Positions 45,813 to 60,328 of a DNA stretch of 64,000 nt are shown here, one piece after another. This stretch comes from Choanephora cucurbitarum (lineage: Eukaryota; Mucoromycota; Mucoromycetes; Mucorales; Choanephoraceae): the NCBI GenBank assembly GCA_025331435.1, contig JAIWNI010000001.1:496001-560000 (forward strand). The letters are read 5' to 3'. The notes under the pieces were generated by a model. It saw only the letters and a list, made by a program, of their open reading frames with translations. It was not told where the DNA came from and searched no databases. A program made the translations under genes and the position numbers. The stretch's first letter is position 1; every line of letters starts with the position of its first letter.

Positions 45813-46887
45813 TTAGTCAGTATGGTACAGTCTGTTTTCTGCTATATAGTCTATGACAGGGTTTGGTAGCAAATATTTGATAGACATGCCTCTCTTGACA
45901 AACAGTCTATTTAGATAGTTAGTATCTTGTTGTTATAAGGATATGCGTTACCTTATTTTAGTAGAACTGATATCATTGTGAATCAATTGTTTTATAATAA
46001 GCACATTCAACTGATAGGAAGAAAATATGAATAGAGGTGACATATACAAAAAAAATCAGGCAACTTACTCTATGCTGATAAAGAATATCGTGTGATAACA
46101 AGAATCCATATACATCTGTGCCTGTTCTTTCAATGATAACGCATCCATATTTACCCACAATATGATGTAGCTACCTTAAGCACTTGAGTGTCTTTTATCT
46201 TTCTCTGAATTCCATTTCACTTACATCTTCTGAAGACCACACACCTGGATGACCAAAGGAAGCCATCAAATCACCTCCTGCCAATAGCATAATCTTTACT
46301 TTCTTATAGTCCCCTGAACTCATCTTTATGCCTCGACCTATCTGATTCAATTCATGATCAAAATGGTCCAAGACAACAGCTGTCCTTTGATAGATAGGTT
46401 GCCTTGATTCCCAAGAATCAACCATAAGCCAGTCAGATGTGCTCTCTACAGCCAATTCACACATTTTTACTCTATGTTTTGCTTCTACTAATCCTTCTTT
46501 CTTATAGGCATCTGAGACAGGTGAATAATAGCCTGCAATCAATTCGTATTCATCATCGAGTCGGCCATTGAAATGATCGCGCGCCATCTCTGGAATGAAA
46601 TCATATAAGATCGTCCTTTTCTTCTTTCTTTCTTTCTTTTTTCTTACCAAACATTCTTAAATGTAAATACGTAATAGGTGAATAAGATCCACAGGCAACA
46701 ATCACCAAGGGCGTCTTGTTTTCATCTGAGACAAGCCAGCTCATAAGATCAGATAGTGATTGTTATGGCAAAGGTGGTTGAACCTACTTTTCATTGTCTC
46801 TGGAATAAGTTGCCGAGGAAATAAATAGTCATCATCTTGTTTATCGAAAATAGTATCGTGTATTTCGCCTAATGTTGTAGACGCCAT
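45813..46887 (-). CDS. NMA1: Nicotinamide/nicotinate mononucleotide adenylyltransferase
   Basis: Makes NAD from NMN and ATP. Start MASTTLGEIHDTIFDKQDDD at 46887. The nucleotide-binding motif is VIVACGSYSPITYLHLRMFE (usual GSFxPxTxxHL). Then MARDHFNGRLDDEYELIAGY, SPVSDAYKKEGL, YQRTAVVLDHFDHELN and MLLAGGDLMASFGHPGVW follow. The last exons give YGCVIIERTGTD, the ISST motif in NDISSTKIR and LFVKRGMSIKYLLPNPVIDY, ending NRLYHTD. Six exons, about 280 residues, usual for the eukaryotic enzyme. Confidence 0.93.
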
Positions 46888-47589
46888 AATAGTAGGACTA
46901 CACATGAGTCACAAGTGTCTCTAAAGCAGAAAAGAAAAAAAAATAAAAATAAAAAAAGGAAAGGGGGAGGTTATTCAACTTAGCGGGTTTTTATTATTTT
47001 ATAGTGTACTACTGTTTTATTTTCGTTATTTTTTGAAAATAGTAAGGCATCTTGATTACAGACTTGACGATTGTCCTATCATTCATATGAATGAGGTATG
47101 CTTTATCAAAAGAAAAGAAAAGTCTCCTTTTGAGGCCTGTACAAACATCACTCTTTTTGTTTCATAAGAAAGAGATGAAACCGTCTCTTTCTTTCTGATA
47201 TTGGTTATCACACAACCAAGACTTCCATGACTGACAAGCATTAGAGTAGAGATGATTGACTTGGACTACATAGAATCAATACCAAACACAGGAAAAGGCA
47301 TTAGAATTCAATACTGAATTTACTTGTTTTGGAGATAGAAAATGCATAATTGAAGATGAGAAGGGGCTAACTGGCTAGAACTGATATCTGACTGCTTATG
47401 AACAAAATAGGGTAAAGTCTTTCATATGCTTGATGAGATACTGTTGTTTAATTTCCCTAGTCTGATTGTAAGAAAATTGACAACATGATCAGCCATATGA
47501 CTCGTGTTTGTTTGTTTATGATGAATGCTACGTCAAATCAGACACAGACTTTGATCCTATTCTCAATAGATAAATAGATATATACACAT
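46888..47589. other. Intergenic region
   Basis: Upstream of NMA1 and downstream of the small gene at 47590. No coding signal or clear repeat. Confidence 0.45.
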
Positions 47590-47931
47590 TTATTTCTTTT
47601 TTAATAATTGAATAAGTCTATACTGTTCTTCTAACAATTCCTTTAAAGAGGAATCTTCTGCTGTCTTCTTATCTAAATACCGGCCTTCTAATATTTTGTA
47701 CAAAGCCTTGGAGTTATCAAGTACTTGGTGTAGTTCATCTAGAGCCAAGCGCTCTTTGGTATTCTTTGGGATGTAGTTAGGATGAAAGGCATTATTTGAT
47801 CTAGCAGTAATTGGTTGTGATGCTGGTGTGACAATATATGGCTGTGTGTGGTGAAGGGAATGTGTTGTATGAGGAGTAGGTGGCAAGCTGGCCAGGACAG
47901 AGGCACATCGGATTTGAATTCTATTTAACAT
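47590..47931 (-). CDS. Small protein with a possible mitochondrial leader, unknown
   Basis: Single-exon 113-codon frame from ATG at 47931. MLNRIQIRCASVLASLPPTP is basic and lacks acidic residues, as in a mitochondrial presequence. The C-terminal half is a charged helix (LALDELHQVLDNSKALYKIL, then KELLEEQYRLIQLLKKK). I do not recognise the family. A single exon in an intron-rich genome and the clear helix give moderate support for a real gene. Confidence 0.55.
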   Translation of the reverse strand: MLNRIQIRCASVLASLPPTPHTTHSLHHTQPYIVTPASQPITARSNNAFHPNYIPKNTKERLALDELHQVLDNSKALYKILEGRYLDKKTAEDSSLKELLEEQYRLIQLLKKK

Positions 47932-49225
47932 GATAACGACTGTAAGGACACATTGTCAATATAAAAAGAGAGAGAAAAAAGAGAAAAGAAAAAGGGAAAG
48001 CCAGTTAAATGATTCCAATAAAAAAATTTTTTTAATTAATAAGATATGATTGGATAAACAATGTCCAAAAGTAGGAAGCATATTATCCTTATTAGGGAGG
48101 GAAAGACGGAAGGAGAAGGAGAGGTGAGCTTGACATATGAAGGAAATACGGAACAGAATCATAGGGTCTCGGTATCATATGGGAGAAACAATTCAAGTCC
48201 AAAAATCAAGTGGAGTTGCTTGCTTTGGAATTTTATGTTTATGCAAACATTTTATTTGTTTTCAGCTACAAGAAAGACAGATTCTATTGGTCAGACAGCG
48301 TCATCTGTCAGGTGCATAGAAGGGATTCATACAGGCACATAAGAGATAATTGTGCAATTGCTATTAAAAAAAGAAAGACACTGAAATGCACCTACCTTTT
48401 TAAGCATTGTTCATTTTGACTGGATATATCTCTGTTCAGTAAGGTAAACAGAACATACGAGGAATTCTGTAGTCATTTGGATTTCTTTCTTTCCTGACAT
48501 TAACTTGCACATGATTTATTTTTAACTAAGCGAGTCTCTTTTCTTTTTTTTTGCTCTTTATAAAGGCTATAGGTTTTACACAGAGCCTGTTTGTGTCAAG
48601 TAATTTCAGCTTTCCAAGGTTGATTTTCTCTAAAGAGAAAGGGCACATCCAGCTGTTGTGTTACAAGGTAGTACCAGAGAGAGAGAAACTAAATGCAGTT
48701 TCGACTTATTTCAAACTCAATGCAATACGTCTTGTCAAAGTTATCTGTCAGAGCACTCAACATGATGTTAACAGATGATCAAATGGGAAGCCTTTTCTCT
48801 TCTCAATATGAGAGCCAACAGATACCCCCTTTGGTTTCCTTGGTTTAGATATGTCTCTCTTACCAATGCTCATGTAGAGATGCAGCAATGTCTATATTGG
48901 TAATGTCGATCAGAAGGAGACATTAATTGACATCTACTTAGTCAACATTCTATGACGCTATCATCATGCTGAATATGAAATTATGATCGCAACAAAGTAT
49001 AAAAAATGCTTGGAACTGTCTGTGACTCAATATTACTTTATTTCTGATTTGATCCACAGAGTGTCTATGTCAATGGGATTAAGTCCGTATTTTCGGATCA
49101 AGCGGCTATTTTATTAAGAAATTGACAGTCTGTGAACGCTGTCACTGGTGAGTTTTTTTAGTATTAAAAAAAGCTATAAATAAGATGGAAATCATCTATT
49201 CATATCTATTGTTCTCTTTACCAAC
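47932..49225. other. Intergenic region upstream of the GNAT gene
   Basis: No supported gene; overlapping frames at 48061-48419 and 48551-48778 look fortuitous. A TATA box (TATAAATA, 49175-49182) lies 44 bp before the GNAT start codon. Confidence 0.5.
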
Positions 49226-49887
49226 ATGACGGTATCTAGTCCTGAATTCTATGCTAGAAGAGTTACTATCAACGACCTAAAATATGCTAAACAAGCAACA
49301 GATATGTTTAATGAAGCAAACAAACCTGAATGCGGTATGATGTATATTTCTCTTTGTTTGATAATTAAGGGCTAAAGTTTTGAGGGGGGTGCACGATAGG
49401 AGGTTGGACATCAGTAGCACATATTGTGAAAGCGTATGGAACCACTGTCCAGGCCACAAAAAAGTACATAAAGAAATCAGTGGCAGGTGAGGCCATCATG
49501 CTGATCGCCATTAAGAGAGATGCAGAGGGTAACGATGAAGCCATTGTTGGTACTCTGGCCATTGAAGATGCTGCTCCTTCCATTGATCCCAAACTGTATT
49601 CCTTTTCAGGCAACAATGATGAAGCACTACTAGGACGATTTGCCATTAATCCTAAATACCAATCAAAGGGCCTTGGTAGATTGTTGATGGATACTGCTAT
49701 AGAAGCAATGAAAGAAAAAGCCTACATGAAATGCCTTATTCTTGTATTCGAAAACCGTGACATTTTACTCAATTGGTACAAGAAACTAGGATTTTCAGAT
49801 ACAAGTGTCCTTATACCCTGGACCATGCCTGATCAGTTTGAAATGATTCAGGATGTCAAATTCAAATTACTTGTTAAAGATCTTTAG
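49226..49887 (+). CDS. GNAT-family N-acetyltransferase
   Basis: Two exons joined at ECG|GWTSVAH. MTVSSPEFYARRVTINDLKY starts at 49226. Motif D/A reads EALLGRFAINPKYQSKGLGR, with the Q-x-K-G-x-G acetyl-CoA pyrophosphate loop, then LLMDTAIEAMKEKAYMKCLI and ENRDILLNWYKKLGFSDTS (motif B). About 190 residues. The pattern resembles small fungal GNAT enzymes of unknown substrate. The fold is confident; the substrate is not. Confidence 0.85.
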
Positions 49888-50437
49888 AAACGCTTTTCAG
49901 TAAACTAGACAAATCAACAACTTTACTTCTTTAGATTGCGTATGGATTATTTTGAAAAGTTTTTTCCAAGTTAATAGAACAATGAGTGACTCAAGCTGAG
50001 ACAAAGTTCCTTTTTTTTTGCAGCATCAAGACAAAAACCTCGATCTCAAAACGAACAAGAAATAAAGTCAAACATGCCATTCTACACCATTAAAACCTAT
50101 CGCTTGAATTAAATAAGACTCATAGTGAGGAGGGAGATTAACATAAAAGCCTTTTTCTCTTGTCTAATTACCAACGGATTAAAATTTGACATTAAAGCTT
50201 GCAAAACTTTATTTCAAGCTTCCTTCAGAATTGGAATCCCTTATGTGAAAGCAGAAGGTCTTTTTGTAACGATGCTCAAAAGCAGTAATTGGTATGAGCT
50301 TTCTGTAAGCACTCCGTCATCGATGAAGGCACTTTGGGTTTCTGACATTATACAAGTATATTGCAAAGCCTAGCGTTTCGAGCTATAGTGAAGATCAATA
50401 AAGTTTATTTAAATGCAGCCATAACGTAGGCTTGGTA

Positions 50438-50595
50438 CAGTAGTCGCTCGATTTAAGAGTATGCTTAATATAAGAGTGCAATCCCTCAACTTGAAAATCG
50501 CTTCAAGCGCTAAAATACCATTCGATTTAAGAGTATGCTCAATATAAGAGTGTATTTCTCAAGAATACGCACACTCTTAAATGAAGCGACTATTG
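50438..50595. mobile_element. 158-bp MITE with TA target duplication
   Basis: Ends CAGTAGTCGCTCGATTTAAG and, on the other side, the reverse complement of CAATAGTCGCTTCATTTAAG, flanked by TA at 50436-50437 and 50596-50597. Two internal direct repeats share TTTAAGAGTATGC and AATATAAGAGTG. No coding capacity. This fits a Tc1/mariner-class MITE; the related decayed copy is at 32447. Confidence 0.82.
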
Positions 50596-52781
50596 TATGT
50601 AACTGATTCCTAACCACACATTAGTGGCCGTTGTTTATTGACATCCAATGCGATAAACCAGTATGTAGGTTGCTTGATCAAACAAAAGAAGGAGGAGAAT
50701 GTTTGATACAGCTATGAAAAAAAGCAGTTTAGATTAATAGCCTGTAAGAGAGGAGAAAACAAAACAACATGCCTTCTTCCAGCAGCACACATCGCTCTCA
50801 TTTTGATACGCATAGCTTCTGTTCGGTAGGCAAATATGATAAAGGACTCTCTGATCTGCGCATCTTTTTGTTTCTTAATAATTGTTAGCAATGGGTACAT
50901 TCATCATTTTCTTTATGATTTTCAAAGCCACTCCTCATGACCATTCATTATAAATGTCTCAGAAGAAATGAAAGAAAAAGGGATTATTCAATTAGGAGTT
51001 TATCCAAAGAGCCAAAATTAGAGATATTCAACTTTTGGAAGTGTCTTTCCCCTCCCAATTGAAACTATGAAAAACTTCCTAATACTTTTGAGACTCAAGT
51101 CCCTCAAAGTTTAGGGAATGCTCGAGGGTATTATCTCAGATATGAAGCAGGAGAGCCAATTTCTGCAGAAGCCATCAACAGGTGTTTCCATGTCGACTTC
51201 GAGAAAAACAATATGGCTGGTCACCCAGTCATCATTTGAACCTGACAAGAATCCTTGCAGTTGTGGTTGCTACTCGTATAGGATTAAGGTATTTGCAAAG
51301 AGCTTACATAATTGCAAACAGAAAGTGGAAAAGTCCTCAAGGGATCGGAAGATGGACAACTTGTTCCTTCTTAAATGTAAAGAATGTTGATCAGGACGCA
51401 TAACCTATTATAATTGAGACTTTGCGCTCACCAGCAGCCTTATAAAGAATGGAATCAAATTACAGAAGGATCATATTCGATAAACTTAAAAAACCAAGTC
51501 TGTAGAGATGCTTCTTGATAAAAAATTTTCATAGGCGGATATCAACAGAGATAACAGCAAACTCTTCATAGCATAACAAGCAGTCATTAGCTAGTTTCTT
51601 TACAATAAGCAAGCCTAAGAACCATCAGTCATTTCTAGATGTCAAGTCTTTGAATGGATGTGCCCAGTGCTACCAATTCAAAAAAGAAGAAGAATCTCTC
51701 TATTCCAGTTATGTCAAAAACAAAAAAGGTCGCATGTGCAAGATAGACTTGTTGTAGTCCCTCTGCATCTAAAACTCATAGATTCAATGGTGTTTATGTG
51801 CCAAGACAGAATGCACTGTTTCAGGTCCTTGGCCTTTTGGCTCAAGTATTGTGCCAAGTTTTCTTTTTAAAAAAAAAATCGAATGAGGTACGTAATAGAA
51901 CCGATATAGAGAGCAAGTATAGGTCTTGTATACCACTTGATATCTGTGCCTTTGCAAAATGTCAGAGTAAAACAAAGTAAGCAATTAGAGCATATGAAGC
52001 AATTGAGTTTCTTGCTCGAGTGTTCAAGAAGTTGAAGACAGGCAAGATGCAGAATACAGTGATGATAACACCATTTCGGCAAACGCAATTTTGGTATCCG
52101 AATCTTCTAAAAGATGACAAGGGAGAACCAATGAAATCATTACTATTAAAGTTGCGGAGACTAACCAGTTGGTAATCATCAGGTACCATTTGAAGCAACA
52201 AAGCCTTTATGATTTAGGGTGAAAGGGAGACTGTTTCAGACTATGATCGAAACTAGGGTAGAAGAGAAAGGATAGACTGGTGCTATAAACCGAACATTAA
52301 GATTGATCTTGCTAAGCACAAATTCTAAGAAAATTCTTTATTTCTTAGCAGTCAGCGGGTAATCTAACACCTCGCGTATCAATTATATTCGATCGACAAT
52401 CAGCTCAAAAACTGCATTCCAAAAAGACTGGTTTTAAAACCTGGGATCTCAATATCTTGCTCAGCTTATGCCAAGCACAAATACAAGACATGATCATTGA
52501 ATGATCTTCGCCACATGAAGACCAAGACTTGGTGTAGCAAGAATACAATGGTCAAATATCCATTTTGGCTATCAGAATCGAAACACTACAGGGTGCTATA
52601 ATGGCATGTCGATTGAAATGAAAGTCCATGACACTAGGTATTACAGAAAATCAGAAACTTTGTCCCGCGCTAGGTTCACCCAGCTCTCGGACCGTATGAA
52701 GAAAAGGCTTATCATATGATCAGACACTCTTTTCTTGGCCTTCGTTCATAATTTAATATAGTTCTTGACTAACCAGCTCCA

Positions 52782-52868
52782 ATGCGATTGTACACTATAT
52801 CGAGACCAGTAGGGTTCAAGCAAGGATCGACACTGTTGATTATACACTACGCTCAATCTATTCAGTAA
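52782..52868 (+). pseudogene. Possible non-LTR reverse transcriptase fragment
   Basis: A short frame reads MRLYTISRPVGFKQGSTLLI and IHYAQSIQ before a stop. RPVGFKQGSTL resembles the RG-x-x-QGS-x-LSP core of LINE-type reverse transcriptases. Surrounding frames are broken and the YADD box was not found, so this is a weak call. Confidence 0.3.
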
Positions 52869-53987
52869 TTAGCGCAAAAATCGTGCAGCTGGGTTAGTTT
52901 GTTGAGATGAAAAAAAATATGCCAATCGGAGTTGAGGTAATGACATTTTTGAAAGATATTAAACCAAATCATGCTGGCTGCATTAGTACAGTTATAAGCA
53001 AGACTATGATCTCAAGTCTTTCAGAGAACTATACTATATCTAGTATATGAGTAGAAGTAGCGAATAATGGAGTAGGAGCGACATGCAATACAAAGCATAG
53101 TTCTTTATCCATGCATATCTGTAGTCTTGAGTCAAAACATCGATAAAAGTCGATAGAGCCCTTTCAAATAGACACCATACTAACAAACCCATATTTAAAT
53201 GTAATATTGTTGCTTCTGTAATACGTACATGTCAACCTGACCATTACTAAATAACTGAAAAAACAGAGTGTTACATAGTCTGATCTAGAAAGCTGAAGGA
53301 CAAATGCAATAGAAACTAGGACCACAGCAGATCATGTCAAAAGAATAGTACCGACAAGAAGAATAAATGATATGCGATTTTTTTTTTGCATAATGTCTAT
53401 TTGGAAGCACTTTATGAATCTTGTATGTTCTGACTCAACGCTACATACATGCATGGATAGAGAACTACTCTTCAAGATTGCGCAGCTGTACAATTGATTT
53501 TCTAATGGCATGCAATCTCTATCATCCGAACGTGCAATCTTCGTTTTTGATAATGCAATTTAATTCTTTTCTGTATGCAATCTCTCAGTCTGCATTCTAT
53601 TTCGGGAAATAGTGTATGTTCAGCAAGTACAGGTTGTAAGAAAAGTGTGTAACTAACAATTCTCTAGTGTAACTCTAAATAAATTATTGCGCTCAGTAGC
53701 TGTTTTATTATTCAGCCAAGTTTGATTTACGTATAGAAAAAGGCTTAGAAGAATAGGAGAGGGAAGGGTAGTGTTGACAACATAGAGAGAGATAGGAAGG
53801 GTCAAGTTTAGATATAAGAAAAAGAGAACAAAGAAAACGAGGCAAAGGGACATTTCATTATTCTGCTTCGTTTTTGGTCCACATTTACCTTTTTTGACCA
53901 AGAAGTTTGTCAGAAGGAGGAGATGATGTGGTAAAAGCCAAGATAAAACACGAGACGATCTTGGAAAAAAAACTCCCTTTGTGTGTG

Positions 53988-53995
53988 TATAAAAA
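53988..53995 (+). promoter_or_regulatory. TATA box of the actin gene
   Basis: TATAAAAA, 180 bp upstream of the ACT1 start, followed by a long pyrimidine-rich leader (54110-54160). Confidence 0.55.
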
Positions 53996-54174
53996 TATCC
54001 AAATGGGAACTACCGGAGTTCAACAATTTAACACACAGCCTGACCAATCAAGCTTATTCTGGTGTGTCTGCGTCACTGAGTTCTAGTACTATTTCCATGC
54101 TTCTCTATTAAATTCTTTTTTTCTCTTTTCTTTTTTTCTTCTTCTTTATTCTTTAATATATAATATCACTCAAT

Positions 54175-55722
<1,548 letters not shown>

Positions 55723-55874
55723 GGCGTTTAGCTTTTTGTCGTTTTCTTATCTTAAAAGAAACATTCTTTTTTGTTTGTCTTTTGTTACAATTAACTTCTA
55801 TATATCACTTATTCTAAACCTCTCTTTTTCTTATTTTTTGATTCATATATAAAGAAAAAACAACTACTTTTTTC

Positions 55875-56239
55875 TTATAATTTATCTAACAAGTTAAGAG
55901 CAGCATCTATATCATTTTGAGTCTTTTCATATAAGCGTTGTTCTTCTTCTATTTTTGAGGTCTATGTACAATAGATTAGAAAACAAGCTATTTCGCAAGC
56001 CCAATGTCTCTTACATCTTCCATTGTATCATTCTTAAGTGTCAAAGGTTTCTTCTTCTTGGGTGCAAGATGTTGTTGAAGATCGCCGAGTAAGTCATCCA
56101 GGCTTTCTGTTAGATCAGCGTTTCGAAGTTTTTCCGACTTATTCAAAGGTTTCTTGGTCTTCGTATTCTTTTTGTCTTTGTTCTGATCTCGGGTATAAGG
56201 TGTTTTCTTTGTCACTTTTTGACTTTTTGCTTTAGGCAT
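55875..56239 (-). CDS. Small lysine-rich protein, possibly nucleolar
   Basis: Two exons. MPKAKSQKVTKKTPYTRDQN starts at 56239; the donor GTAAGA lies after TMED at about 56014 and the acceptor before TSKIEEEQRLYEKTQNDIDA. The frame closes LNLLDKL at 55875. Total is about 103 residues. The N-terminal half is over 30 percent Lys, followed by a possible short helix (LTESLDDLLGDLQQHL). The composition suggests a nucleolar or ribosome-assembly role, but I do not recognise the family. Reading on past the donor would end at GLAK instead. Confidence 0.6.
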
Positions 56240-57635
56240 TGTATATTACAGAAAAAAGGTCAAGAAAAAAAAATAGACAGCTCAACATAGAAAAAAATAC
56301 GCAGTCCTGCATTACTTTAACCAATGAGAAAGAGAGATGATTAGCTGTCAATTGATGTGTGTTTAAAATGTTGCTTTGAGTTAATTTATCTTTCAGTGCT
56401 ATTACAATTGGTATACTCAATGTTTAGAGGAAGTCCTTTTTTAATGGCATACAGTAATCTAAGAAAATGAATGTGTAAGTTTTTACTAAGCATACAAAAC
56501 CTTAATTTCGATAGAAGTAGGTTGCTAAGCAATTTCTCTTTCTAGTCTAAGTCGAGAGTGCGATTTTGTTGACTAGATATATCCTCCTTTGCGGCTCATT
56601 AATATAAATATGTCAGAGAAGACTGGCTTATAATCGATCGGCTACTTTTTTGTAAGAGTAAAGTACTACAAGAATTGATACTATCAAGACGATTTGGCTA
56701 TAATAGAGTTAGTAAGTATTGAGTCGGACTCAAATTTGAGCGATGTGTTTCTCTGTTCTAGAACAGGTCTTGCTCTGGGTATCTAGTTTTCAACGCTTAG
56801 TTGAAATGGTCTTTAGCTTTCAAATGTCAATTCATGCAAGCCAATAATTTAATGTCAGAACCGAGGCAATTTTTTTCAGGAACCATATACTTTGCTGTTG
56901 GTTCAATTATATCCATTTTTTCCACTATAAATTGTGTTGTAATTGCAGTGGAGATAACCTGCTCTGACGTCAAGCATTAAATGTCTCTTGACTTATAAAA
57001 GAAGATATGTTCCTGGTTCAAATAACATTATTTTTCGTTTGTGCGAAGGACAAATTCTCTTACTTTTTCTCGAGCTTGACAAAACCTATTTTCAAACACG
57101 AAGAATTGTTAATACAGTACAAACAACCAGTTCTTAAAAATTGCTCTAAAAAAAAACTCAAGAAACATCTCATTATGTGAGACTGAAACGAGTTACATGC
57201 AGATGAGTTCAAGGAAAAATATGAATCGCAACAAGCCTGCTAGTGCAAGCCAATTCAACGCATACATGCAAGCAAAATGTATGATTGAATATATGCCAAG
57301 CCAAAGAAGAGTCAAACTTGAATCATCTTACTGCACACCTGTCTTTTCCTACTCTGTTAAGAAGGGCTACTTGAAAGTAATAAAAAGCCCCTCATAGCCA
57401 ATCTTCAACGCTATAATATGCACAACAAACAGTTAGAATCGTAAACAGAACACTAAGGAATTTCATTGAGTAGCCAAAAGCTGGATCGAGAAGGCTCATC
57501 GTGTGACAATTGCTCTGACAGCCGTCTTTCCTCTAATTTGTCAAAAAAACTAGTCGGGGTTAAGTCACTTTCGAGTTTACTATTTCGGTTATAAAAAAAA
57601 TTCATCTTTTCTCCTCTAAAGAAAAAAAGATCATA
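56240..57635. other. Intergenic region
   Basis: Between the lysine-rich gene's start and ASH2. The 66-codon frame at 57197-57397 shows no recognisable motif and is not called. No repeat seen. Confidence 0.45.
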
Positions 57636-59756
57636 ATGAGTGAGCTTGTCTGGAATGAAACGCACACAATAAACACACAACACAGTTACTGTTATTGCGG
57701 AAAAGACCGTAGTCTTCTCGAAATCGCTCTTCAATGTCGACGTGTGTTTTTTTTATAAGGAATCTAAAAGGCATAAAGACTAACTGTCTCTTCTTACCTT
57801 CAGGCTGTAGAAATTGGTTTCATGCCGAATGTACAACTATAACCAATCCACCAGATATTCTGTTTGCAACAAACTATATTTTTGTATGTCGCAACTGCAA
57901 TGAAAGCCAGGCAGAGACCTACGAGCGAACAACAGCAGGATGGAAAGATATCTGTTCAACTACAATCGCCAACTTGACATTAGAGGAAATTCTATGCAAA
58001 ATAGGCACATATAATGAAGCTATCTTTGAAAGCAAGAACGCAGCTTTAATGAGAGAATGGCATCCAGAGCAGCACTATTTTAACAAGAAACAGATCATAC
58101 CTTATGTCGATAAACATTGGAATAGTCTCTGTACAGAAAGAGCTCGCACAACAACTTGGTAAACTTGGATAAGATTATCCTAAAGATCAGGCTGATAAAC
58201 TATCTTTCCATTCGATAGGTGGGCAACGCTAGGTAGCTGTCTTTATTCTTCTAAAGACGCATTTGTTGCATTGGACGAAAAACAACGATCAGCAGCATCC
58301 GATTTTCAATTATCTGATATCAATCTTTGGCATGTTAGACCTACTTTTCAGGTACATATCATTTTATGATGATCAAGTATAAACTAGGCTCAACGAAACT
58401 AAATAGAATGGAAGTAAAGCGCCTTCTACAACAACTGCTGCTAGTGCTGCTGCAACTCTCAATGCACGCATTACTAAGGAAAACAGTCATAAGCGAAAAG
58501 AACAGGAACTGAATGGACTAGATGACATAAAGCGAAGATCAGCCACACCTCCTACACCTTCTCCTCCTCGCTCCTCTTCACCTGTTCCGTTTACACCTAA
58601 TACAGTACCTGCTGTATTTCCATCGGGCACAGCCAACACAGACCATCCTTTCAATCGTTTTGGATTCAAATACACACCTTGTGAACCCTCAATATTGCCA
58701 TTAGTAGCCTATCAGCAAGCGGAGAACAGTTTAGGAGGCTGTACCATTAGTATCTCAGACAAAAGTTCTTATCTCTCTGTGGCTAAAGATGGGCTGACAG
58801 TAACAACAGACAAAGGCTTTCGTATGTGTAGAGCCAACGTAGGCGTAAAAGAGGGTAATTGGTTTTGGGAAGCACGAATTCAAGCAGCTGCAGGTGCTAC
58901 AGAATCAGATGGGCCCCATGTTCGGTTAGGCTGGGCCAGAAGAGAAGGTATAGCTATGTATAGATAGTTCAGCATTTCAAAATCTAATAGACACAAACTA
59001 GCATGTTTGAATGCGCCTGTAGGTTATGATGGTTATAGCTATGGTTACCGAGACAAGACAGGCGATCGACTGTTTTGTTCTAGACCAGAAAAATACGGAG
59101 AGCCCTTTCAGACAGGCGATGTAATTGGCCTTTATATTTCACTACCACCCAAGAGTAGGGATAGTTTCAAGAGTGCCTCTAGAAGGCGTATACCCATTGC
59201 CTACAAGGATCACTTATGGTTTGAGGAAAAGGATTATCGACCGAGCAAAGAGATGGAAGCCTTGGCTGATCCCTATCGAAAGGAGAAAGAAGATGATTAT
59301 GAACCCAAAGTACTATCGGGTTCTTCTATCACCGTTTATAAGAATGGTGTGAATCAGGGTGTTATGTTTTCAGATCTCTTTGATTTTGAGGATTTCGGTC
59401 GATTGCCCGAGACTATTTTGGCTAAAAGAGCCAAGAAGAAGAGAAAGCACAAGAAAGATGCAGTCAGTCATGGCAATCCACAAGAGTTTGATACATCAGG
59501 ACATCAACATTGGACAGACGATCCACCAGTAGAAGATGACGGTAGTCTAGGGTATTATCCGGCTGTTAGTGTGTTTAAAGGAGGTGTGGTGACATGCAAT
59601 TTTGGTCCTCAATTTCAGTATCCGCCTGTGGATCAAATGGAGGAGTGGAAGCCGTTTTGCCAGAGATACAGTGAATACATGACTGAAGAATGTGTGTGGG
59701 ATCTATTAGATGAAATCTCTCGTTCTTTTAGGCAGCAAAAAGGAGAAAAACACTAG
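57636..59756 (+). CDS. ASH2: COMPASS subunit ASH2 (PHD-like finger, winged helix, SPRY)
   Basis: Subunit of the Set1 histone H3K4 methyltransferase complex. Start MSELVWNETHTINTQHS at 57636. The atypical PHD finger reads YCYCGKDRSLLEIALQCR|RC, RNWFHAEC and YIFVCRNC. A winged-helix region follows (NLTLEEILCKIGTYNEAIFE, then WWATLGSCLYSSKDAFVAL). After a Ser/Pro/Thr linker the SPRY domain has RMCRANVGVKEGNWFWEARI, GPHVRLGWARREACLNAPVG, YDGYSYGYRDKTGDRLF and SSITVYKNGVNQGVMF. The C-terminal helix EECVWDLLDEISRSFRQQ fits the DPY30/Sdc1-binding site. Five or six exons, about 600 residues. It is longer than yeast Bre2 and keeps the PHD finger, as in animals and S. pombe. Confidence 0.93.
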
Positions 59757-60328
59757 ATAAGAAGCAATAAGAGAAAACGCGAGAAAGAAAAGTTTCTTTT
59801 TTTTTTACTTGGTCTAACAAAAAAGTAAATTGATTTTTCTAGAAGAAGAAAAGAGGCCAAGATAGAGAGTTTAATAGTATTTTTTTTGGCTGAATGTTAA
59901 AATTTTAAGTTTTATTGTATATAAATATGCATTTCTAACATGTCTAAATCTGTATATTATTAGCATTCTTGACTTTAATTTTTTCCCTTCTTTTGTTTTC
60001 TGATATAGTGGATATTATTTGATAGTCATTTTTTCTGTTAAAAAGTAAACTGAAGCTACTTGTGCTTTTAACTATAATGTCGGATTTATTACAATGTTTA
60101 AAAATGGTAGCTGTGCAGCATTTAGAAACTTTATTTTTTTTAAAAAAAAACAAAACAAAGAAATGAGAAGAATGGTAAAAAGCAGAGCAAACATCAAAGT
60201 ATCATTCCTCTCTTTTTCCTTTGCCTTTTCTTTTCTCTCTGATTGGAGGAGGAGGAGGGGAATCTTAGTTAAGATTGTGTGAAGATTTATGTTATATATG
60301 AATACAGTCGAGTTAAATTAGTTTTAGA
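59757..60328. other. Convergent 3' region, ASH2 and coiled-coil gene
   Basis: AT-rich, with long T runs at 59790 and 60130. No gene seen. Confidence 0.5.

Larger units (their letters stand above)
49888..54174. other. 4.3-kb gene-poor region with eroded repeat DNA
   Basis: Contains the MITE at 50438 and a retrotransposon-like fragment at 52782. Between 50900 and 53300 base composition is closer to coding than in other intergenic regions, but frames are short and broken in all phases, as expected for decayed mobile-element genes. The final 500 bp form the actin promoter. Confidence 0.5.
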
